Assembly (NCBI RefSeq): GCF_025947305.1
Contig: NZ_CP110009.1
Coordinates: forward strand, 1,488,001-1,552,000
From: Flavobacterium sp. N3904
GTDB taxonomy: Bacteria; Bacteroidota; Bacteroidia; Flavobacteriales; Flavobacteriaceae
Length of the DNA: 64,000 nt
Reading direction: 5' to 3'
This document shows, piece after piece, positions 17,196 to 23,717 of this stretch (the first letter of the stretch is position 1; the number at the start of each line of letters is the position of its first letter). A model generated the notes under the pieces. It saw only the letters and a program-made list of their open reading frames with translations, ran no database searches and was not told the DNA's origin. Made by a program: the position numbers and the translations under genes.

Positions 17196-18860
17196 AGTCG
17201 ATTTCTTTTTTTCTTTTTCTTTTTTCTTTTTCGGTTCTGGATTATATGGAATGCTCAAATCAAAAGTTTGGTTGACATCCCAATTGGTTCTTACATCAAC
17301 ACCTTTAGAGAAATAAACGACTTCTTCAGCCTGGCGTTTTTCAATGTAATTGCCTGTATCCCATTCCTTGTTTTTGTTGTCATCATAAATGGCACGAAGT
17401 GTATAGACACTTGGCTCTAATTGATTAAAATCAATTTCTGTCTTGCCTTCTGTATAGGCACTTGCGACTACAACATCTCCTTTTTCATTGGTTAGTTCAA
17501 TAATTACCGGAAAACGATTTACGTTTTTAAGGCTTACAGTAAGATTACCATAGTCAGCAAGGTTCCGCGTACTGGTGCCAAAAGACAAAGTGTCATTCGT
17601 TTTTTCAAAATAATCAGTAACAGCACCTGGCATCAGTTTCAAATTGTATTTCTGTGCTTCTTCTATTTTAAAATCAACAAACAATTGTTGGTTAAAATCA
17701 TCATATGTAGTAGTAAAGTCAACAGCAACCGAATCTTTATTGGTTAATTTCATTTTAGATTTATCAATATTCACCAGGGGAGTACTGGATTCCAGAGTAA
17801 AACGCTCTCTAAAATTCAATGATCCAGTTTGAACGGCTTTTATGCTCAAAGTGTCACTTTTTTGGTTTTTGATTTTAAAAGTAAAGTCTTGTTTATACTT
17901 GTCCTTGATGATATTTAGCGATAATGAATCTACTTTGAGTGGTTTGAACCAAATTTGCAAGGAGTCTTTTTTAGCCAATTTTGTGACAATGCTCGGCAAA
18001 ATTTCAGTTTTATTTTTTAGGGTGATTTGTGGTTTTTCACCGTTTTTATAAGGTCTGCCTTCATAACCCAAAAGCAATCTATTTCCTGAGGCTTGACTTG
18101 GCTTAAAGGCTTTAAATGGTAACTCTTCCTTAAACAATTCCAATTCAAAAACAGTGTCGTTAGGAATCGTTACGATACGATTGTTAAATCCTATCAGATC
18201 CGATTTTGGATTGAATTTATTATTGTTATTACGGTCTTTCAGCGCCACCAAAAAATATTTTCCAGCCTTCAAATTTTCCAGTCGAAACGTTCTCAAACTG
18301 TCCAAAGTATTGGTAATATAGCGCGGTCCTTCTTTATAAATAGTAGAATCGTTAAATTTTTCATTCGCTTCATAAAGCATAATCGAAACAAATGATTCTA
18401 CGTCTTTGTTATAAGCGTCTTTCACTCTTCCACCAAGTGCCAAGGAGTCGATGTAATCACCTGTTGAAAAAACATATTTAAATTGATTGTATGGATTGCC
18501 TTCGTTATTATCGGCAATACTTTGTCCAAAATTTAGGCTATAAGTTGTATTGGGCTGTAAAGTGTCTTTTAACGTTATTGTCAATATTTTTGTAGCATTC
18601 GTTGGCAAAATCAACGGCTCATTTTTCATTGGAGGCGAAATGATCAATTGCTTCTCTACACCTTTTAGTTTAATGTTTTCATCAAAATAAAGTTTGATTT
18701 TATTCCCTTGAAATTTAGTCGAATAATTATCAGGAAAACTGGATTTCAAAACAGGGGCAAGAGTATCTTTCAAACCACCCGTAATTGAGCCTCTTTTGGC
18801 ACAACTCGCGCAAAGAATCAGTAGAAAAATAGAAATATACTTAAAATTGTTTTTCAACAT
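17187..18860 (-). CDS. Ig-like domain lipoprotein
   Basis: A 557-residue lipoprotein: residues 1-20 form a lipoprotein signal (ISIFLLILCASC, lipobox Cys20). Residues about 30-135 look like a bacterial Ig-like (Big_5) domain, with the motif P-L-SSFPDNYSTKF, YFDENIKL and TYSLNFGQSIADNNEGN. Then follow a carboxypeptidase-regulatory-like segment (FRLENLKAGKYFLVALKDRNNNNKFNP), further beta-rich parts, and another such segment near the end. The C-terminus is a run of Lys, Glu and Ser. It is found as a single gene in many Flavobacteria; its job is unknown, probably an envelope protein. The 3' end overlaps the nitrilase gene by 9 bases. Confidence 0.85.
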   Translation of the reverse strand: MLKNNFKYISIFLLILCASCAKRGSITGGLKDTLAPVLKSSFPDNYSTKFQGNKIKLYFDENIKLKGVEKQLIISPPMKNEPLILPTNATKILTITLKDTLQPNTTYSLNFGQSIADNNEGNPYNQFKYVFSTGDYIDSLALGGRVKDAYNKDVESFVSIMLYEANEKFNDSTIYKEGPRYITNTLDSLRTFRLENLKAGKYFLVALKDRNNNNKFNPKSDLIGFNNRIVTIPNDTVFELELFKEELPFKAFKPSQASGNRLLLGYEGRPYKNGEKPQITLKNKTEILPSIVTKLAKKDSLQIWFKPLKVDSLSLNIIKDKYKQDFTFKIKNQKSDTLSIKAVQTGSLNFRERFTLESSTPLVNIDKSKMKLTNKDSVAVDFTTTYDDFNQQLFVDFKIEEAQKYNLKLMPGAVTDYFEKTNDTLSFGTSTRNLADYGNLTVSLKNVNRFPVIIELTNEKGDVVVASAYTEGKTEIDFNQLEPSVYTLRAIYDDNKNKEWDTGNYIEKRQAEEVVYFSKGVDVRTNWDVNQTFDLSIPYNPEPKKKKEKEKKKSTSF

Positions 18861-18967
18861 AATAGACTAAAATTAGATTTTACAAAATAACAATTATATT
18901 TACTGGAATCGAAATATTTTTGATTTAATTTGGATGCCATTTGTCACCCTGAGCGAAGTCGAATGGA

Positions 18968-19050
18968 GGAGTTATTTCCTGCTGTCCACTGTATCCACGC
19001 CCAAAAGCGTGGGATGCCGTTTCCATCAGGGCTAGGGCTTCAGTTTTCAT
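18968..19050 (-). repeat. interspersed repeat, GCCCTAGCCC/GGACAGC family, copy 1
   Basis: On the minus strand it reads ATGAAAAC, then GCCCTAGCCCTGATGG, AAACGGCATCC, a hairpin (CACGC loop GCGTG), ATACAGTGGACAGCAGGA and ends AACTCC. Copies with the same flanks are at 59972-60048 and 63335-63426. An open frame of 89 codons covers it, but I read that as incidental. The rest of the 540-base gap (18861-19400) holds an orphan hairpin at 19150 and AT-rich sequence. Confidence 0.7.
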
Positions 19051-19149
19051 AAGCAACTTCCATTTATACAGAAGAGAAAAATATCTTTTTTTATCTTTAA
19101 AATAATTATAATTCGATAAAAATAGACCCAAAAAAATACGCTTTTGGCA

Positions 19150-19179
19150 AACGTCAGTCGTCCGGCTGACGTTTTTTTT
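19150..19179 (+). terminator. orphan terminator-like hairpin upstream of the ThrE genes
   Basis: AACGTCAG pairs with CTGACGTT and is followed by eight T. There is no plus-strand gene within 1.9 kb upstream for it to terminate, so it may end a small RNA or act as an attenuator for the exporter genes. Confidence 0.55.
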
Positions 19180-19400
19180 GTTTCCAAACTCCAAAAAAGT
19201 TTTTCAAAACACCAAAAAGCAGTACCAAAATCAGTGCGATAAATTTGATTTAGGCATTTTTTTGCCCATTAACCACAAACGAAATCGATAGAAATCACTG
19301 GTTATTTATTTTCTAAATAAATTAATGTTTTCGGGGATAAATCAGCTTTTATGAGGGGCTAAATACCTAAATTTGAGAGTAAAATTAACAACCGCATTAT

Positions 19401-20174
19401 ATGGAAATAGTTGCAAAACCAAACAAGTATGAGCTGGGAGAAATGCTCCTGGAAATAGGTTCCTTACTCATAGTATCCGGAGCCAATACCGAACGTGTCA
19501 AAATCACTATCAGCAGAATTGCAGGTGCCTTTGGCTGTTGCTCGGATTTAATGATTACCAACCACGCTTTGATGCTTACCTTGACTTATAAAGACAAAAT
19601 CAAAACTTTTACCAGTGTACGATGGGTGCCCAATATGCACCTCAATTTCAATCTCATTTCCGACATCAGTACGATGAGTTGGAAAATTGTCGAAGAAAAA
19701 TGGTCTGTAGAGCGTATCAATAAAGAAGTGCAGCTTCTGGACAGAAAAGCCCTTTATCCGCGTTTTGCGGTATTGTTTCTGGTAGCTCTTGCGGGAGCCT
19801 CTTTCTGCCGTTTGTTCGGTGGTGGATTAATCGAAATGATTCTTTGCTTTACAGGAAGTTTCGTGGGCCTTTTTGTGAGACAGGAAACCATGAAACTCAA
19901 ATTCAATTTTTACTTGTGTATCTTCTTTGCGGCCTTAACCTCTTCTTTTTTGGTAGGACTCTATTCGTTTTGGAATCCCGAAGGCGAATTCATACACGCA
20001 TTATCCACCTCGGTGTTGTTTTTGATTCCGGGAGTGCCCATGATCAATTCGTTCTCGGATTTGATTGACGGAAACATATTAAACGGAACCACCAGAGGCG
20101 TAAACGTTTTGGTTATCGCTTTTGCCATTGCATTGGGATTGATGGTTTCATTATTAATTTTTAATTTACACTAA
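19401..20174 (+). CDS. threonine/serine exporter, N-terminal-type subunit
   Basis: A 257-residue membrane protein matching the N-terminal ThrE domain (DUF1212, PF06738): a soluble start with SGANTERVK and then about five hydrophobic helices from residue 120 on (AVLFLVALAGASFCRLF, MILCFTGSFVGLFV, LCIFFAALTSSFLVGLY, TSVLFLIPGVPMINSF, VLVIAFAIALGLMVSLLIF). The PGVPMINS motif is typical. In actinobacteria both halves are one protein exporting threonine and serine; here they are two genes one base apart, as is common in Bacteroidota and Firmicutes. Transport substrate is inferred from the family. Confidence 0.88.
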   Translation: MEIVAKPNKYELGEMLLEIGSLLIVSGANTERVKITISRIAGAFGCCSDLMITNHALMLTLTYKDKIKTFTSVRWVPNMHLNFNLISDISTMSWKIVEEKWSVERINKEVQLLDRKALYPRFAVLFLVALAGASFCRLFGGGLIEMILCFTGSFVGLFVRQETMKLKFNFYLCIFFAALTSSFLVGLYSFWNPEGEFIHALSTSVLFLIPGVPMINSFSDLIDGNILNGTTRGVNVLVIAFAIALGLMVSLLIFNLH

Positions 20175-20175
20175 G

Positions 20176-20697
20176 ATGGATTTTGCATTATTAGAAAAAG
20201 GAATATGGCTGGGATGTGCCGGTATTGGTTTTGCCGTACTGTTTAATGTACCCCGCAGAACGTTGGGGATTATTTACATCATTGCTGCCCTGGGCGGATT
20301 GCTCAAATTTTATTTGATTTCGCTCGAAATCGGATTGGTTTTTGCGGCTCTTTGTGGTTCGAGCCTTATTGGTTTTTTGAGTGTATTGGCGGCACATTAC
20401 CGCAAAGCACCTCCAATGACCTTTGCACTTCCGGCATTGATCCCAATGATTCCCGGTTTTTTTGCCTACAAAGCGATGGTAGGCGTGATGAAATTGACCG
20501 CCGAAAAAGATCCAGACGTGTATACCAAACTCTTTTTTGAAACCGTAAACAATGGACTCTCGGCTTGCTTTATCATCTTGGCTCTGGCCGCAGGTGTAGC
20601 CATCCCATTGCTTATTACCCGTAAGGAAACCGTGAAAAGAATCAAAACCGATGCGGTTCTGGAAAAACAACTCGAAAACTTGGAAGAAGAAAATTAA
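20176..20697 (+). CDS. threonine/serine exporter, C-terminal-type subunit
   Basis: A 173-residue membrane protein of the ThrE_2/DUF3815 family (PF12821), the partner half of the preceding gene, starting one base after its stop. It has four to five hydrophobic helices (GIGFAVLFNVP, LGIIYIIAALGGLLKFYL, GLVFAALCGSSLIGFLSVLA, LPALIPMIPGFFAY, ACFIILALAAGVAIPLLI) and the PALIPMIPG motif mirroring PGVPMI in the other subunit. A Glu/Lys-rich cytoplasmic tail ends the protein. A terminator follows 20 bases later. Confidence 0.88.
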   Translation: MDFALLEKGIWLGCAGIGFAVLFNVPRRTLGIIYIIAALGGLLKFYLISLEIGLVFAALCGSSLIGFLSVLAAHYRKAPPMTFALPALIPMIPGFFAYKAMVGVMKLTAEKDPDVYTKLFFETVNNGLSACFIILALAAGVAIPLLITRKETVKRIKTDAVLEKQLENLEEEN

Positions 20698-20717
20698 AAC
20701 AAACAAATAGAGTACCC

Positions 20718-20748
20718 AAAACGCCAGTCGAGAGATTGGCGTTTTTTT
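20718..20748 (+). terminator. terminator of the ThrE gene pair
   Basis: AACGCCAGTC pairs with GATTGGCGTT (one G-T) around a GAGA loop, followed by seven T. The same hairpin sequence is repeated at 21227-21261. Confidence 0.8.
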
Positions 20749-20800
20749 ATCCAAAAAGCCTAAATCCGGCACTATTTTATTGAATTTGTAGACACTATAT

Positions 20801-21020
20801 GTAGTTTGCACCAATAGTATATGTAGATTGAACCAACAACATATGTAGTTCGAACCAATAGTATATCTGGGTTTTACCAATACTATTGGTACATCGAGCC
20901 AATAAAACAGGTAGTTTGAACCAATAATATATGTGGTTTGCACCAATGCTATTGGTACTTCTAACCAATAATACAGGTACTTCGAACCAATAGTATATGT
21001 AGTTCGTGCCAATAGTATTG
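20801..21020. repeat. tandem array of ten 22-bp units
   Basis: Ten contiguous, unspaced 22-base units (20801, 20823, and so on to 20999) with consensus near GTAGTTCGAACCAATAGTATAT; partial units flank both ends. Units vary at a few positions (for example TATTG for TATAT) so that neighbours can pair through CCAATAGTATTGG-type palindromes. Translation of the minus strand gives a spurious 22-residue protein periodicity because 22 is not a multiple of 3. It lies in the gap between the ThrE terminator and the HNH gene. Confidence 0.9.
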
Positions 21021-21226
21021 GTATTTAGTGTCTTTTTTTGAGGATAAAAGACAGAATACCGAACGGAATACCCAAGAAAGTGGAGCAATTTTATTATTTT
21101 GCCACTAGTAGATGCCTGAGGAAATATCCTGATTGTTAACTCTTAGCAATTAAAACAGAGAAAACTTTGATATATGGTGAACAGTTTTAAGGTTATAAAT
21201 AAAAACAAAGTGAGAAATTTTAGTTT

Positions 21227-21261
21227 AAAAAAACGCCAGTCGAGAGATTGGCGTTTTTTTT
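21227..21261 (+). terminator. second, identical terminator hairpin without a gene
   Basis: The stem, loop and T-run at 20718-20748 are repeated here in direct orientation about 510 bases downstream. No plus-strand gene lies between the two copies, so this copy terminates nothing obvious. The rest of 21021-21226 has no gene that I can support. Confidence 0.65.
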
Positions 21262-21410
21262 GGTCTGAAAACAAGTTGAAAACTAATTTTTAATGAGGAC
21301 AATTGTAAGCAGGTCAATTGTTTTTATAAATATACATTTGTGTCTTATTTTTAGATCATTTCAAATGTAATTAAGTTTTATTTTTTGAAAATTTCAAAAA
21401 AATAGATTTT

Positions 21411-22175
21411 ATGACAAGAGAAAATTGGACAAGAGAACAAACTATAGTAGCATTAAATCTTTATTGTAAAATTCCATTTAATAGAGTCAGTTCTAATCAT
21501 CCAGATATTATTAAGATTGCCACCTTAATCGGAAGAAATCCAAATGCAGTAAAAATGAAAATCGGAAATTTTGGAAGTTTTGACCCTGAATTAAAGAAGA
21601 GAGGGATTGTAGGATTAGCAAATGCTAGCAAATTGGATGAAATCGTTTGGGATGAATTTAATAACAATTGGGAAAATCTTGCGTATGAAAGTGAAGTGTT
21701 AATTTCTAATTTCGCTAATGAACCAATAGAGAAAACGGCACATATAAATATTGATGATTTGCCGTTGGGAAGAGAAAGGGAAACAATAATAAAGGCAAGA
21801 GTTAATCAAGGTTTTTTTCGTTCAACGATTCTTTCTTCATACAATTTAAAGTGTTGCATTACTGGTTTGTCAATTCCAGATTTTTTGGTGGCTAGTCATA
21901 TAATACCGTGGGCAAAGGATGAAAAAATTAGATTGAATCCTCATAATGGATTGTGTATAAATTCTATTCATGATAGGGCTTTTGACCGTGGCTTTATTAC
22001 TGTTACAACGGATTATAAAATAAAAGTTTCTAAATACTTAAATGAATATAAAAAAGAAGATGCAGTAACAGATTTCTTTTTAAATTATGAAAGTAGATCG
22101 ATCATTTTGCCAGATAAATTTCTTCCATCAAAAGAATTTTTGGAATATCATCATCAAAATATTTTTATAAAATAA
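21411..22175 (+). CDS. HNH endonuclease family protein
   Basis: A 254-residue protein. The C-terminal third has an HNH-type nuclease domain (HNH_2/restriction-like): CCITG at about 148-152, ASHIIPWA with the first His (about 163), NPHNGLCIN and the terminal HDRAFDRG. The N-terminal part (about 1-60) has TREQTIVALNLYCKIPF and RNPNAVKMKIGNF, a helical region often found in front of this nuclease in putative restriction endonucleases. No methyltransferase lies beside it, so it is either an orphan Mcr-like nuclease or part of an unrecognised system. Codon use is AT-rich, and repeat sequences lie upstream, consistent with acquisition. The mode of action is inferred. Confidence 0.82.
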   Translation: MTRENWTREQTIVALNLYCKIPFNRVSSNHPDIIKIATLIGRNPNAVKMKIGNFGSFDPELKKRGIVGLANASKLDEIVWDEFNNNWENLAYESEVLISNFANEPIEKTAHINIDDLPLGRERETIIKARVNQGFFRSTILSSYNLKCCITGLSIPDFLVASHIIPWAKDEKIRLNPHNGLCINSIHDRAFDRGFITVTTDYKIKVSKYLNEYKKEDAVTDFFLNYESRSIILPDKFLPSKEFLEYHHQNIFIK

Positions 22176-22343
22176 ATCATTTTAACCGTTCAAATAAATG
22201 TTTGATTATTGCTATTTATAGAATTACCTACTAAATTTCACATTTTATATTTAGTTTAAAAAAACTAAAAATGTTGCCTATAGTACAGCAGAATATTGTC
22301 CCGTTTCTATTAATATTGAAACTTATTTTAAATTGAAAATCAG

Positions 22344-22835
22344 ATGGGCTATCACACTAAAATAATCTTTGGAAAAGACCAAGTAACAAAGCTTCATAAT
22401 AATAAGGCTTTTACTGATTGCGAAAAAATTATCAACTTTAAAGAATATAGTTTCGATACTCGAGCGGAAAGGAGTGCCTTTTATAAAGGGATTGCTGAAT
22501 CTACGGGAAGGTTCGAGTTTGAAGTGATTAATGAATACGAGGATAAAAATGACAAAGAAAAAGAAGATGAAATTAAATTTGATTATTGGGACTTTATTGA
22601 AAAGTATTATCCAAAATATTATTCTTGTGATAGTGTTTTATTAAGCGACATATTAACTAGAAAGCTTGACGGAGAAGAAATATGTGAAGAAGATGAAGAG
22701 TATATAAAAGAGTGGGACGTTAGAAAAGAATTGTTTGAACTTGACAAGGAACTACTTTGCGAGGCTTTTGAAAATTACTTCAATATTGTTTATCCTAAAA
22801 ACCCGGATTCCTCGATTGTGACAATTAGTAAATAA
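22344..22835 (+). CDS. orphan acidic protein of unknown function
   Basis: A 163-residue soluble protein rich in Asp, Glu and Lys with no signal peptide or membrane segment. I do not recognise a family. A stretch around 65-120 is strongly acidic (EDKNDKEKEDEIKFDYW, then DGEEICEEDEEY). The N-terminus has GYHTKIIFGKDQV. It lies 168 bases after the HNH gene on the same strand, in the same AT-rich accessory stretch. A functional link, such as an immunity or inhibitor role for the nuclease, is possible, but nothing in the sequence proves it. Confidence 0.65.
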   Translation: MGYHTKIIFGKDQVTKLHNNKAFTDCEKIINFKEYSFDTRAERSAFYKGIAESTGRFEFEVINEYEDKNDKEKEDEIKFDYWDFIEKYYPKYYSCDSVLLSDILTRKLDGEEICEEDEEYIKEWDVRKELFELDKELLCEAFENYFNIVYPKNPDSSIVTISK

Positions 22836-23063
22836 TCATGTTTTTTATACCCATTGTTCTCAAAAAAAATTGGAACATTGTGTTGCCATAATAGAACAAG
22901 AAATTGCTTTACTGCAGACCCAAGCCATACACTAATTTTTTCTTTCTCAGACACTTCTGTTTTTAAATCAAAAAAGAACTTTTTTCTTTCATAATGTTTT
23001 ACTAAAACGAGGCTGTTTTAAGGAATAATTTTTAACTTTGAGATATAACCTAAAAATCAACAT
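22836..23063. other. intergenic region with possible gene remnant
   Basis: The 318-base gap before hpf holds, at about 22870-22936, a short open stretch ending in TAA whose translation (LEHCVAIIEQEIALLQTQAI) looks protein-like and has no start codon; it could be the tail of a decayed gene. Beyond it lies only the hpf leader element. Confidence 0.25.
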
Positions 23064-23126
23064 ATGAAATGAGCATGACTTAAAATTGGTCGCAAACACC
23101 AATGATGATATGCGAATTACATATGA
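23064..23126 (+). promoter_or_regulatory. structured leader element before hpf (copy B of two)
   Basis: A 63-base element 27 bases before the hpf ATG. Flanks ATGAAATGAGCAT and GATATGCGAATTACATA match the sdhA copy at 12860-12922; the centre differs, but ATTGGT pairs perfectly with ACCAAT. The 19 bases at 23051-23069 recur with one mismatch at 23141-23159, the latter including the hpf start codon, so the element is bracketed by a direct repeat. Confidence 0.6.
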
Positions 23127-23153
23127 CAAATAAAAATCAATAAAAATTAACAT

Positions 23154-23468
23154 ATGAAAGTACAAATCAACACAGACAATAATGTAGAAGGTAACGGAAG
23201 ATTGGAATCTTATTTCTCTAGTGAAATCACAAGAGTATTATCCCGTTTTGATGATAAAGTGACTCGTATCGAAGTGCATTTTGGAGACGAAAACAGTGCC
23301 AAATCGGGTGTAAATGACAAACGTTGTCTTATCGAAGCTCGTCCAGCCAATATGCAGCCTATCGCGGTTACAGAACACGCCGATTCTATCGAAAAAGCAT
23401 TCAACGGAGCCTTAGAAAAAATCAAGAAAGTACTCAACACTACATTTGATAAACAAAAAGCACACTAA
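23154..23468 (+). CDS. hpf: ribosome hibernation promoting factor family protein (short HPF/RaiA)
   Basis: A 104-residue protein of the RaiA/HPF (sigma-54 modulation) family, which binds the 30S decoding region and stalls ribosomes in stationary phase. The beta-alpha fold pattern is visible: MKVQINTDNNVEG at the start, LSRFDDKVTRIEVHFGDEN, KRCLIEARPANMQPIAVTEHADSIEKAFNGA and the final basic helix. It is the short form, without the dimerising C-terminal domain. It is monocistronic with a hairpin terminator 28 bases after the stop. The conserved leader element directly upstream suggests control at the mRNA level. Confidence 0.9.
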   Translation: MKVQINTDNNVEGNGRLESYFSSEITRVLSRFDDKVTRIEVHFGDENSAKSGVNDKRCLIEARPANMQPIAVTEHADSIEKAFNGALEKIKKVLNTTFDKQKAH

Positions 23469-23496
23469 ATAAATTTAAATTAAAGTTTGAATAAAT

Positions 23497-23526
23497 AAGG
23501 CTGTCCCAAAAAGGCAGCCTTTCTTG
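23497..23526 (+). terminator. terminator of hpf
   Basis: AAGGCTG pairs with CAGCCTT around an A-rich loop, followed by TTCTTG. The T-run is imperfect. Confidence 0.6.
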
Positions 23527-23717
23527 TTTTAACTGAGATTCCGCAATAGGAATATATTTCACGAAGATTTGCAAAGGAGTCACAAAGATGGGCAAAGGAA
23601 AAAATGAATCCGCCTTGAGATTGAACTTAAAAAATTTTGCGGATTCTTCGCATTTCTCTGCGAAATGAAGAGTAATGCTTATTCTAGGTTTAATCAATAT
23701 GTGGTCTATCAAAAAAG

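Noticed and set aside
18925..19194. 89-codon frame on the minus strand over the GCCCTAGCCC repeat
   Set aside because: The conserved part is explained by the nucleotide repeat and its hairpin. The frame is not kept intact in the other two copies.
20801..21020. CRISPR array
   Set aside because: Repeats are contiguous with no spacers of constant length, and no cas gene is in the window.
20191..21088. Long minus-strand open frames (273 and 97 codons) across the tandem array
   Set aside because: They antisense the ThrE-type gene and read through the 22-bp array, which alone creates the repeated IGANYIYYWF-like pattern. There is no promoter or homologous family I recognise.
23440..23712. 90-codon minus-strand frame between hpf and the L,D-transpeptidase
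   Set aside because: Overlaps the hpf terminator and 3' end and shows no domain or signal; likely chance.
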